Part shown: in pieces, positions 18,300 through 25,967 of the stretch
Position numbering within the stretch: position 1 is the stretch's first letter
Layout of the letters: each line of letters begins with the position of its first letter
From: Candidatus Zixiibacteriota bacterium
GTDB taxonomy: Bacteria > Zixibacteria > MSB-5A5 > JAABVY01 > JAHJOQ01
Reading direction: 5' to 3'
Length of the DNA stretch: 48,281 bases
Assembly: GCA_020053015.1 (NCBI GenBank)
Contig: JAGVNY010000140.1
Span: 1 to 48,281, forward strand
Notes under the pieces: model-generated
What the model was told of the DNA's origin: nothing
The model's database searches: none
The model's input: the letters and a program-made list of their open reading frames with translations, nothing else
Program-made: the position numbers and the translations under genes

Positions 18300-18808
18300 T
18301 TGATGACCTCGGGTGGCTCTTCGATATTGTGAGAAAACTGCGGGACTTCATATGTAAGCGGAAAATCCTTACGCAGCGGATATCCGTCGAATCCCTCGGG
18401 TGTCAGAATCCTCGTCATGTCCGGATGACCCTGAAATTCGATTCCAAACATGTCATACACTTCTCGCTCAAGCCAGTTGGCGATATCCCACAGGCCTGTC
18501 AGAGTGGGGACCTTCTCCCTTTCTTTCGCTCTGATCTTTATTCGGACGTACGTGTGCGAGTCGAGTGAATAGAGCAAGTACACTATCTCGTGCCGCTCAC
18601 TGCGACCTGGCCAGTCAGTTGCCGTCAAATCGGTAAGCATCCCAAAGCGCAGGTCAGGAGATGTCTTCAGGTGGCTTAGAATCTCTATCAACGTGTTCTT
18701 CTTGACAATGATAGTCAGTTCGCCGCGAAAGTACGACGATTCTATGAGAGCGTCAGGAAAATTCTCTCTAAGCTGCGATTCGACTTTCTGAAGAACCACG
18801 TTGATCAT
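18296..18808 (-). CDS. nuoC: NADH-quinone oxidoreductase subunit C (30-kDa type)
   Basis: 170 residues of the connecting module. The family signature is present as ANWLEREVYDMFGIEFQGHPDMTRIL and the C-terminal GYPLRKDFPL. It follows nuoB after 62 bases, the largest gap in the first half of the operon; that gap holds a weak GGTGA/TCACC hairpin but no terminator. Confidence 0.96.
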   Translation of the reverse strand: MINVVLQKVESQLRENFPDALIESSYFRGELTIIVKKNTLIEILSHLKTSPDLRFGMLTDLTATDWPGRSERHEIVYLLYSLDSHTYVRIKIRAKEREKVPTLTGLWDIANWLEREVYDMFGIEFQGHPDMTRILTPEGFDGYPLRKDFPLTYEVPQFSHNIEEPPEVIK

Positions 18809-18870
18809 CTTGCTACACTTTTCACAATCAGCGGCGGTGGTCCCTAACGCTGAGGTGATTTCTCACCAGA

Positions 18871-19353
18871 CTATTTCTTCGTTGTTTGGATGGATTCCTT
18901 CTTGATCTTCTCTTGCAGTTTCACGATGCCATCGATAAGCTGTTCCGGTCTCGGAGGGCAGCCGGGAACATAGACGTCAACCGGGAGTATCTTGTCAACT
19001 CCCTGCAGGATTGCATAGTTGTTGAACACACCACCGGTCGATGCACAGGCTCCCATAGCGATCACCCACTTCGGAGAGGGCATCTGATCGTAGAGGAGTT
19101 TGATGATCGGCGCCATCTTGTTGGACACGCGACCGGAGATTATGATGAGGTCTGCCTGTCTCGGGGACGGGCGCATTACTTCCATGCCAAATCTTGCGAG
19201 ATCGAATCGTGGTCCGAATGTCGACATCATTTCGATCGCACAGCATGCGAGACCGAATCCGAGAGGCCACAGGGAATTCTTACGTCCCCAATTGACCATC
19301 TTGTCGACGGTCGTCAGAAGTATACCCTCCGGGATCTTTTCCTCTAATCCCAC
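18871..19353 (-). CDS. nuoB: NADH-quinone oxidoreductase subunit B (cluster N2)
   Basis: 160 residues, carrying the terminal [4Fe-4S] cluster N2 next to the quinone. All four ligands are visible: Cys37 and Cys38 ([10 protein letters not shown]), Cys103 (GACASTGG) and Cys132 (VPGCPPRPE). It overlaps the nuoA stop by 10 bases. Confidence 0.97.
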   Translation of the reverse strand: MGLEEKIPEGILLTTVDKMVNWGRKNSLWPLGFGLACCAIEMMSTFGPRFDLARFGMEVMRPSPRQADLIIISGRVSNKMAPIIKLLYDQMPSPKWVIAMGACASTGGVFNNYAILQGVDKILPVDVYVPGCPPRPEQLIDGIVKLQEKIKKESIQTTKK

Positions 19354-19703
19354 TTCAGCGCCCCTCGTTTTAATATGTAGATGTAGCCGACGACCAGTAT
19401 GCCGATGAATACGAGCATCTCAATGAATCCGAAAAGCGCGAGCTTCCTGTAGACGACAGCCCAAGGGTACATAAAGACAACTTCGATATCAAAGACGATG
19501 AACAGGATTGCGATCAGGTAGAACTTGATCGGAAATCTCTCCTTGGTCGTGCCGACTGGCTCGATTCCGCACTCATAAGGTGTGTCCATATACTGGGAGT
19601 CAGTTGTCTTCCTTCCAAGGAACTTGGACAGAAGATACAGACCACCACCGGCAGCTGTCGACACGCACAAAAGCAAGAAGATCGGGAGATATGTCTCAAG
19701 CAC
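19344..19703 (-). CDS. nuoA: NADH-quinone oxidoreductase subunit A
   Basis: A three-helix membrane subunit with the family segments KKT-like turn, YECGIEPVG, and [15 protein letters not shown]. It heads the operon. I chose the GTG at 19701-19703 (protein ~119 residues, V-L-E-T-Y-L-P start) instead of the TTG at 19751, because GGAG lies 6 bases upstream of the GTG, the shorter product matches normal NuoA length, and the best promoter (19742-19770) would overlap the longer version. Confidence 0.93.
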   Translation of the reverse strand: MLETYLPIFLLLCVSTAAGGGLYLLSKFLGRKTTDSQYMDTPYECGIEPVGTTKERFPIKFYLIAILFIVFDIEVVFMYPWAVVYRKLALFGFIEMLVFIGILVVGYIYILKRGALKWD

Positions 19704-19741
19704 CAACTTCTCCGAATCAGCCCCCGCCGAGATTAGCGGGG

Positions 19742-19770
19742 AATCTACCAATGGTACGAGGGGGTGTCAA
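19742..19770 (-). promoter_or_regulatory. nuoA: Candidate promoter of the nuo operon
   Basis: On the minus strand, a perfect TTGACA (19770-19765) and TAGATT (19747-19742) are 17 bases apart, about 40 bases before the GTG start of nuoA. The -10 box is only a partial match. No other promoter-like pair was seen nearby. Confidence 0.5.
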
Positions 19771-19870
19771 CAAGTATTTGGTGAACGCACGTGCAGCGCA
19801 TGTCGACAAACCGCCTGATTCTCAATCGGGCGGATAGATGGCGGCGCTGTATGCGACTTGGCCCTCGCGT

Positions 19871-21322
19871 CTAACCGAAGATGAACTCGATCAGCGCAAC
19901 AATGTCATCGATGTCGATGAAGAAGTCATTGTTGAAATCACCGGTTTCGAAGATGCCCGGCGCAGGACCTCCTGCAAAGACGTACTCGATAAGAAATACT
20001 ACGTCGTCAATGTCGATGAATCCTGAACCGTCCGCGTCACCCCTAATGAAACTGAACCTTACACGGCTATCGATCTGTTGTAACGACACCAGATTCCACA
20101 TCGGGGGCTCGTCAGAAGCCGCATAGGCGTTCACTTGTCCTCGCGTCTGAAGCCGCTCGAACTGAAACGGGATGGTTGTCTCAGGTGGATGGAGCACGGC
20201 AAACTTGAGCGTAACAAGATGCCCAGATCCTGGTGGGATGGAGTCCATATCGGTTCCGGGATAGAGATTGGGCATCGCTACAAACGCGAAGCCGTCGGTC
20301 GTCTCGACGCCCGGATATATGCCCCACGAAAGAGGAATTCTACTTCCTTCCATAGAGTGCGAAACGAATGTCAATGCAGTAGCGGGATAGCAGAGCCTGA
20401 AAGAAACGGCACCCGCCCAGAGGGAGTTTGAGAAGTAGACAGGTATCAATAGAGTATCCACCGGTGTTCCATCAAAGCCGGTATACCAAATCGAATCGGA
20501 CTGCAGATGCAGTATGGACCTGACCGGGATATAGGGCAGTGGTGGGGCTGGAGCTGTTCCCAAGATCACGTCTTCGAAAACCCGGAGATCGGCAATTGTC
20601 CATGGCATAAGATCTCGGTTGACATCGGAGAGCGCTGACTGGAGATCGTTCTGCGGATAGTCTGCATCTGAAGTGATGGCGAGGATTCTGTTGAGAGTCC
20701 AGACGTAGTCAGCGACCTCCCATCCAATGCCGCTGAGATTAACGTCACCTGCATTCCACGGGTCAATCACCGGAAGTGAATCGATCGGGAAGAATATGGA
20801 GCCTTGAATCACATCAGGGACATGGAAATGCAGACCATCCGGCTCGGATGTCTCGTTACGTCTCCCCGGCTGCTCGTCGAAGAAGATGAGCGGAGCCAAT
20901 GAGCCCTTTCGAATACTGGGGTTTGTATTCACGAGCAATCTCGTCATCGGCCCGTCGCCCGGTGATACGGAGTGCATTATGCTGAACACTACGACACCTG
21001 TGACGAGATCGGGTGTAGGCTGCTCGAAGCTGGATACGAACGTCGGAATCCCCTCGCATCGTGTTCCATCAAGTGTGAAGCCGCTCAGGTTGAGAGCCGA
21101 TCTCTCATGCCTGAGTATGAGACTGAATCCGCCGACGTCATAGAGCGAGTTAATTGAGAAGATGATTGTATCGCTCATTCCCGGAACGGCCGTTGAGTGA
21201 CTCAGGTAGAACAACGTCGAATCGGAGAGGAACTGGCCAGTTGCAGCGCCTGGGAACAGCACGATACACAGCGCAGCAGTGGCTACCTTGCAAAGACAAT
21301 TCTTTAGGCCCGAAAAGCACAT
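19871..21322 (-). CDS. Secreted protein with two cohesin-like domains and dockerin-like repeats
   Basis: 483 residues, start ATG at 21322 with GGAGGAG upstream. A signal peptide ends near residue 29 (GAATGQ). Residues ~35-185 look like a cohesin-type beta-sandwich; ~190-255 contain two D-x-N loops (GDVNLSG and SDVNRDL) resembling a degenerate dockerin pair. Residues ~265-410 form a second cohesin-like domain, and ~420-483 are a clear dockerin pair (GDADGSGFIDIDDVVFLIEYVF, second copy DIDDIVALIEFIF). It thus reads cohesin, dockerin, cohesin, dockerin. It is probably extracellular and may act as a linker between surface proteins. It has its own promoter and lies between the nuo operon and the seven-gene unit upstream. 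Confidence 0.85.
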   Translation of the reverse strand: MCFSGLKNCLCKVATAALCIVLFPGAATGQFLSDSTLFYLSHSTAVPGMSDTIIFSINSLYDVGGFSLILRHERSALNLSGFTLDGTRCEGIPTFVSSFEQPTPDLVTGVVVFSIMHSVSPGDGPMTRLLVNTNPSIRKGSLAPLIFFDEQPGRRNETSEPDGLHFHVPDVIQGSIFFPIDSLPVIDPWNAGDVNLSGIGWEVADYVWTLNRILAITSDADYPQNDLQSALSDVNRDLMPWTIADLRVFEDVILGTAPAPPLPYIPVRSILHLQSDSIWYTGFDGTPVDTLLIPVYFSNSLWAGAVSFRLCYPATALTFVSHSMEGSRIPLSWGIYPGVETTDGFAFVAMPNLYPGTDMDSIPPGSGHLVTLKFAVLHPPETTIPFQFERLQTRGQVNAYAASDEPPMWNLVSLQQIDSRVRFSFIRGDADGSGFIDIDDVVFLIEYVFAGGPAPGIFETGDFNNDFFIDIDDIVALIEFIFG

Positions 21323-21412
21323 TTCAACTCCTCCTGGAACTCTGACTGTCTAACTGTAATCAGACCATTCGAGACAAACGTGCGGAAGCGTCTCAACAGT
21401 ACCGTATAAGTC

Positions 21413-21440
21413 ATAATAATGCAGTTTTGCAGGTTGTCAA
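21413..21440 (-). promoter_or_regulatory. Promoter for the cohesin/dockerin protein
   Basis: Minus-strand TTGACA (21440-21435) and TATTAT (21418-21413) with a 16-base spacer; the -10 box matches consensus at 5 of 6. It sits between the end of the MFS gene (21473) and the ATG at 21322. Confidence 0.65.
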
Positions 21441-21472
21441 TATGGTTTCTGATTTGAGACGTTGCGCTTTTG

Positions 21473-22819
21473 TCATGTATGCTGAGGATCGTCCGCGATG
21501 TGGACAATCCGAGGTATCCGCAAGTAGACGACCAGTCCGAGAAACATCAGACCGGCCAGCGCGATCACTGCAAGTCGGTACTGAATCGTCGCCGACGTAG
21601 TAACGGAAATCGACAGTCCTAAGGCATCAAGGAACCAGAGGGCAGCCCGCCCCATATGGCTTGACTCAGTCCACCACATCGTAATAGATCCCCAGACAAG
21701 CGGACCGATGATGGCTGCTGTTCGTCCGGATAGGCTATAAAGCCCGTAGAAGAGACCGAGCTTCGATTCTGGTGCCAGCGTGTTCAGCAGCGGCCGTGAA
21801 ATTGACCATGTCGAACCAAGTAGTATTCCGAAGACGGAACCGATCACCCAGAAGACGGTGACACTTGTCGTGAAACTCGCTGTGATCAGAAGAACCACCC
21901 ATGAGAACACCACTATTCTCAGCGCCCGATAATGCCCGATCCTGTCGGATAGTCTGCCGGACACGATTGATCCCCCTACCGCTGAGACAGTAGAGACGAT
22001 GAAGAGTGTGACCTTGACATCGTCGGGCAGACCCATCACTTTCTGCGCATAGACTGCCATGAAGATGATGAGCGTGGCGATGGCGTCCTCAAACATGAAA
22101 TCCGCGACCAAGAATGTGAACGCTGCTCGATGTGAGGCAGCCTCCTTAAGACTCTGGCGAAGTGTCGAGCGGCGATAGACACCGGTAGCCGGTGTCACGG
22201 AGTGTTTCTCTCGAAGGAACGCAACTGTCGGGATGAAGAACACGAGGAACAGAATTGCTGTCGGAAAGAACGCCGAAGGTCGGCCAGCCGGAAGAAAGGC
22301 GAATCCGTGATTCACGATAGGCTGGACGAGCAGCAGTCCTGCTATGGAGCCAACGTACCCGATCCCTACACCGAGCCCTGATATCGCACCTGCATTCGCA
22401 GGGGTCGAAACAGACGGTAGCAGCGCGTTGTAGAAGACGAGACCTCCTTCGAAGAAGTAGTTGGCTGCTGCCACGCAAACGAGCCCCATCACTGCAGCCA
22501 TCACCGGGTCATCAACAGCGAGCGATGCGATTCCCATCACTGTTGTAGTCAGAATGCAGCCGACGGTGAATCCCACGAGCAGACCTTTTTTGTTGCCCAA
22601 ATAATCAGATCGATCTCCGAGAACCGGAAGAGTGAGAGCCACCAGCGCCATCGAGCCGGAGTACGCAATGCTGTAATAAATGTCGGGGCACTCCAGATCC
22701 ACGATTATCCACTGAGCAAAGTACATTGTAAGAATGTTCATGGAGAAGATCGTATTGGCGAAGTCGTAGCCTAGCCATCCGATGAGCGAAAGTCGATTCT
22801 GTGCTCGCTCAGAGACCAT
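21473..22819 (-). CDS. UMF1/Atg22-type MFS transporter
   Basis: 448 residues with 12 predicted membrane helices. The opening WLGYDFANTIFSMNI and the DRSDYLGNKKGLL loop resemble the UMF1 (vacuole effluxer Atg22-like) branch of the major facilitator superfamily, and SGRLSDRIGHYRAL is the second MFS loop. It is likely an exporter in the cytoplasmic membrane; the substrate cannot be read from sequence. It is the last gene of the minus-strand unit, 6 bases after the HD-domain gene. Confidence 0.88.
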   Translation of the reverse strand: MVSERAQNRLSLIGWLGYDFANTIFSMNILTMYFAQWIIVDLECPDIYYSIAYSGSMALVALTLPVLGDRSDYLGNKKGLLVGFTVGCILTTTVMGIASLAVDDPVMAAVMGLVCVAAANYFFEGGLVFYNALLPSVSTPANAGAISGLGVGIGYVGSIAGLLLVQPIVNHGFAFLPAGRPSAFFPTAILFLVFFIPTVAFLREKHSVTPATGVYRRSTLRQSLKEAASHRAAFTFLVADFMFEDAIATLIIFMAVYAQKVMGLPDDVKVTLFIVSTVSAVGGSIVSGRLSDRIGHYRALRIVVFSWVVLLITASFTTSVTVFWVIGSVFGILLGSTWSISRPLLNTLAPESKLGLFYGLYSLSGRTAAIIGPLVWGSITMWWTESSHMGRAALWFLDALGLSISVTTSATIQYRLAVIALAGLMFLGLVVYLRIPRIVHIADDPQHT

Positions 22820-22825
22820 ACAGGG

Positions 22826-23380
22826 TTATAGACCGAGCTCGCGTGAGATTCGACTCATTCCGTCCAGGGCGAGGCCGAAGAATTGCTCGAGTGAGAGACT
22901 GAGCTTACTGCATGCCGCGATGCCCTCTCGGTCTGCTCCTGCAGCAAATCGTTTTTCTTTGAAGCGGCGAAGCATGTATTCAGGTGAGACGCTTGATAAC
23001 TTCTTGTCAGGATGCATGAGAGTTCCTGCGACAATCAATCCTGTGACCGGATCTGAGCAGAACAGAGCCCAATCGAGCTTGCTCTCGCAGGGGATATGTC
23101 CCGGATGCGCGCGGATAGCATGCATCATCTCGGGCGTCAGCTCCGCGCCGTTGTCTTTGAGCCAGTCTTCAGTCACGAATGTGTGCTTGTCCGGTTGGTC
23201 TGCCGTGACGCTGTAATCGAGATCGTGCAGCAGGCCGACAAGTCCCCAGACCTCTATGTCTTCACCGAGCTCTTCGGCGAGACGAACCATCACGGCCTCG
23301 ACGGCCAGTATGTGCTTGATCAGGTTCTTCTGCTCGACACGATCAAGAACAAGTCTGTATGCTTCATCTCGGGAGATCAA
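22826..23380 (-). CDS. HD-domain metal-dependent phosphohydrolase-like protein
   Basis: 184 residues. The HD motif is visible as GLLHDLDY, preceded by a conserved His in KHILAVEAVMVRLAEEL and followed by His in RAHPGH and an Asp in FCSDPVTGLIVA. This is the H..HD..H..D metal site of HD/HDIG proteins, which usually act on nucleotides or other phosphoesters. No partner domain is present. It sits 10 bases after the TonB-receptor-like gene, with ATG at 23378-23380. Confidence 0.85.
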   Translation of the reverse strand: MISRDEAYRLVLDRVEQKNLIKHILAVEAVMVRLAEELGEDIEVWGLVGLLHDLDYSVTADQPDKHTFVTEDWLKDNGAELTPEMMHAIRAHPGHIPCESKLDWALFCSDPVTGLIVAGTLMHPDKKLSSVSPEYMLRRFKEKRFAAGADREGIAACSKLSLSLEQFFGLALDGMSRISRELGL

Positions 23381-23390
23381 TGATGCCTCC

Positions 23391-25382
23391 TCAATTCAGG
23401 AACAGCCACCTGATTCCCCACCATACTCGTCTTCGAGACGGATATTCGTAGACGGTCTCGTGGGGTTTGTCAAACACGTTTTCCATTGTATAGAAATAGG
23501 TGAAGTTCTTGAGTTTGATCGATAGTCGAAAATGAACGATGAAGTAAGCGCCAAGATCAACTGGGTTAGCGTAGCTGCTGTAATTGATCGAATGGTACTC
23601 GACCTCGATGCTTGGCCGCACATCGAGTTTCAGTCCGGCGATCCGCTGTTCTGACGACAGGATAGCGTATACATTGTGCCGAGGCATCAGCGAGGCGTTT
23701 CTGTCGGAGCCAGCCTCTGATAGCCTTGCATATGTATATGATGGCGAAAACAGAAGATTGACTGGCAGTCTCACAACTCCGGACGCTGAAAGCGAATAGA
23801 GATTGAAGTTGGAAGCTTCCGAACGATATAGGTGACTGCCGTCAGATTCCCGGTCCTGCCAGACCGCAAGATCGTCAAGCCGTGATGCCCTGGCTGACAC
23901 GATCAGGCTGTCGTCTTCCGTGTGAACCACTATCGCTGCAGATGCTGTCTTTGCAACGACAGGTTTCAGGGATGGATCTCCGCTGTGGGCGTATTCATCG
24001 GCGCCGTCAAAGTCAAAATCGTAGCCGCGTGGCTTGAGGAATCGTGCCATGTCCGACGGCGGTATGTAATCGAGCGAGGCGATTAGGCTCGCCGAGACAT
24101 GATCCGATGCTCGCATTGATGATCCGAGTGTCGCGCCGACTCGCGAAGCATCGCCGTAATCGAACAAGTAGTGCCCAGCGGCAAGGAATCTGACGGGACT
24201 ATCCTCTCTCATCGCAAGACTGCCTTCGACTCTGAACCTTGTGTAGTATACGTAGCCCGGATCAAACGTCACCCTGTTGCGGAGCAGCCGTCCCACCAGA
24301 GCTAGCCTTCCCAGCGGTATTCTGCGAACCAGCTCGGCACTCGCCGACATGCTCTCATGTTGCTGCCGCAAAAACAGGTATGGCGACCGGAGCTTCTCGT
24401 CGAATCGACCGTACGATACCGTAAGTCTTGTCGCGTTCCCCGCACTATCCTCGCTGAGCGCGTCGACGGTTGCCTGGCGGAGTCCAACCTCGCGTTCCGC
24501 CGTGACATCTGTCCAGCGTCCAAGCTGGGCGACGTCGTCATCGCAGCTCATTAGGCGCAAGTCTGAGCGGATTTGCCATTTGTTGTTCAATTTCCAGCGC
24601 AGGTCAAGGTTGTAGTTCTCGCGTTCCTTGCGGGAGGAGTACTTCAGGTAGCCGTTGCTCTGTTCGACGCCGATATTCATTCCCCACGCGAACCTATCCC
24701 CCACTGCCTGTCTGAATATGACATCCGTGTTGGCGAAAGAGTAGTCGCCTTTGAACATCGAGACGTCAGCAAGGGCAGTACTGTCATTAAACGCCGATCG
24801 ATGCGCTGCGACCGAAGCCATAGCGCCTGCCGATCCGTTGCGGCTCACACGCAAAACGTCTCCCTGCTCGAGGCTGAAGAGCCGGTAATCCGCCAATCCC
24901 GTCGGAGGGAACTGGTAGAGATCGTATGAGTCCGGAGAGTCGGGCCTTGTCGCTATCATGTATGAGGGTAGACCGAGGTACGAGAGACTGAATGCTTGAC
25001 CCATTGGCCCAAAGGTCAATCCGTAGAAATCAGTAGACGGTCTCATTGCGTCCCGAAGCGAATAGTGGATTCGCGCCCGATTCCCGCTCAGATCAATCCG
25101 CTCAGCCGACGTTTCGTCGTCGAAGAGAGACAAGTCGTCCATCTCAAAGAACAAGGGGAGCACAACTATCGAGTCGCCATCTGTCTTTTCGGTGTATGTG
25201 GAATCCTGGCTGAACGGAACACCTTTCAGCGAGTCACCAGGTGCATCCTGAGCAGTACCAACTTGCGTTGAGACGAACGGCAGAGTCATCAGCAAGAGAA
25301 GTCGGGCACAGAGAACGCCAGTGCGGTTCGGTCGCAACTTCAGAATCCTGAACGTGCTTTTCTTGGTCGAGATCAAGGACAA
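23391..25382 (-). CDS. Outer-membrane beta-barrel protein, TonB-dependent-receptor-like
   Basis: 663 residues. An N-terminal signal segment runs to about residue 44 (TQVGTAQ). Residues ~90-230 look like a reduced plug region (GDVLRVSRNGSAGAMASVAA resembles the plug stretch just before the barrel). The rest is a run of alternating aromatic/polar beta strands, ending NFTYFYTMENVFDKPHE and RRVWWGIRWLF, the usual C-terminal shape of TonB-dependent receptors. No clear TonB box or carboxypeptidase-like domain was seen. It follows the S-component gene by 66 bases in the same direction, which suggests the barrel supplies that transporter with its ligand across the outer membrane. Ligand unknown. Confidence 0.75.
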   Translation of the reverse strand: MSLISTKKSTFRILKLRPNRTGVLCARLLLLMTLPFVSTQVGTAQDAPGDSLKGVPFSQDSTYTEKTDGDSIVVLPLFFEMDDLSLFDDETSAERIDLSGNRARIHYSLRDAMRPSTDFYGLTFGPMGQAFSLSYLGLPSYMIATRPDSPDSYDLYQFPPTGLADYRLFSLEQGDVLRVSRNGSAGAMASVAAHRSAFNDSTALADVSMFKGDYSFANTDVIFRQAVGDRFAWGMNIGVEQSNGYLKYSSRKERENYNLDLRWKLNNKWQIRSDLRLMSCDDDVAQLGRWTDVTAEREVGLRQATVDALSEDSAGNATRLTVSYGRFDEKLRSPYLFLRQQHESMSASAELVRRIPLGRLALVGRLLRNRVTFDPGYVYYTRFRVEGSLAMREDSPVRFLAAGHYLFDYGDASRVGATLGSSMRASDHVSASLIASLDYIPPSDMARFLKPRGYDFDFDGADEYAHSGDPSLKPVVAKTASAAIVVHTEDDSLIVSARASRLDDLAVWQDRESDGSHLYRSEASNFNLYSLSASGVVRLPVNLLFSPSYTYARLSEAGSDRNASLMPRHNVYAILSSEQRIAGLKLDVRPSIEVEYHSINYSSYANPVDLGAYFIVHFRLSIKLKNFTYFYTMENVFDKPHETVYEYPSRRRVWWGIRWLFLN

Positions 25383-25448
25383 GTCTCCTTCGATCGGTTC
25401 AGCAAGAATTTGCCGAGAGATGTCCGGTCGCGATTGGGCCGGACACCG

Positions 25449-25967
25449 CTACGCCAAAGCTCCTTTCAAGAGGCGCAGCGCCGGTAGAAGCACAACGAAG
25501 ATAACGATATTGGATACGACAGTCACCAATGAAGATAGCAACCCGAGTTGAAGTCGCACCCAGAACGGCCCAAACAACCAAGCGTCGACAGCGTCGACCA
25601 GCAGGTGATAGAGAACCGCAGTGATCATTCCAAGCAAACCCATGACCACGTACCGCCCCGCGCTCGGCTTCCCGCCGACAACGATTCGGCTCGTGGCCCC
25701 TCCGACTATACCGGCCAATCCCGCACCGAGCATCTGCGCAGCCATTATGGGAGGAAGTGCGGGTCCGAGAGGATTGAAGAATGAACAGATGAACGTCCCC
25801 ACAATGCCCGTTATGAAACCCCAACCTGGGCCGAGCAACACTCCCGCAGAGTAACAGATGAAGAGAGTAAGAAACACATTGTACAGCGCCAACATAGGTA
25901 GCATGGCGACGTAGCAAAGAGCCGCGAGAATGGCCGAGAGCGCCATCGAATAGAGAGGAGACTTCAT
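25449..25967 (-). CDS. ECF-type transporter substrate-binding S component
   Basis: 172 residues, six hydrophobic helices. The N-terminus (SPLYSMALSAILAALCYVAM) and the segment LGPGWGFITGIVGTFICSFFNPLG are typical of the integral-membrane S components of energy-coupling-factor importers, which bind vitamins or metal ions. Its start overlaps the end of the metallopeptidase gene by 4 bases. No ECF ATPase (A) or transmembrane T gene is in the window, so it probably shares a common energising module encoded elsewhere. Substrate not determinable from this sequence. Confidence 0.82.
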   Translation of the reverse strand: MKSPLYSMALSAILAALCYVAMLPMLALYNVFLTLFICYSAGVLLGPGWGFITGIVGTFICSFFNPLGPALPPIMAAQMLGAGLAGIVGGATSRIVVGGKPSAGRYVVMGLLGMITAVLYHLLVDAVDAWLFGPFWVRLQLGLLSSLVTVVSNIVIFVVLLPALRLLKGALA

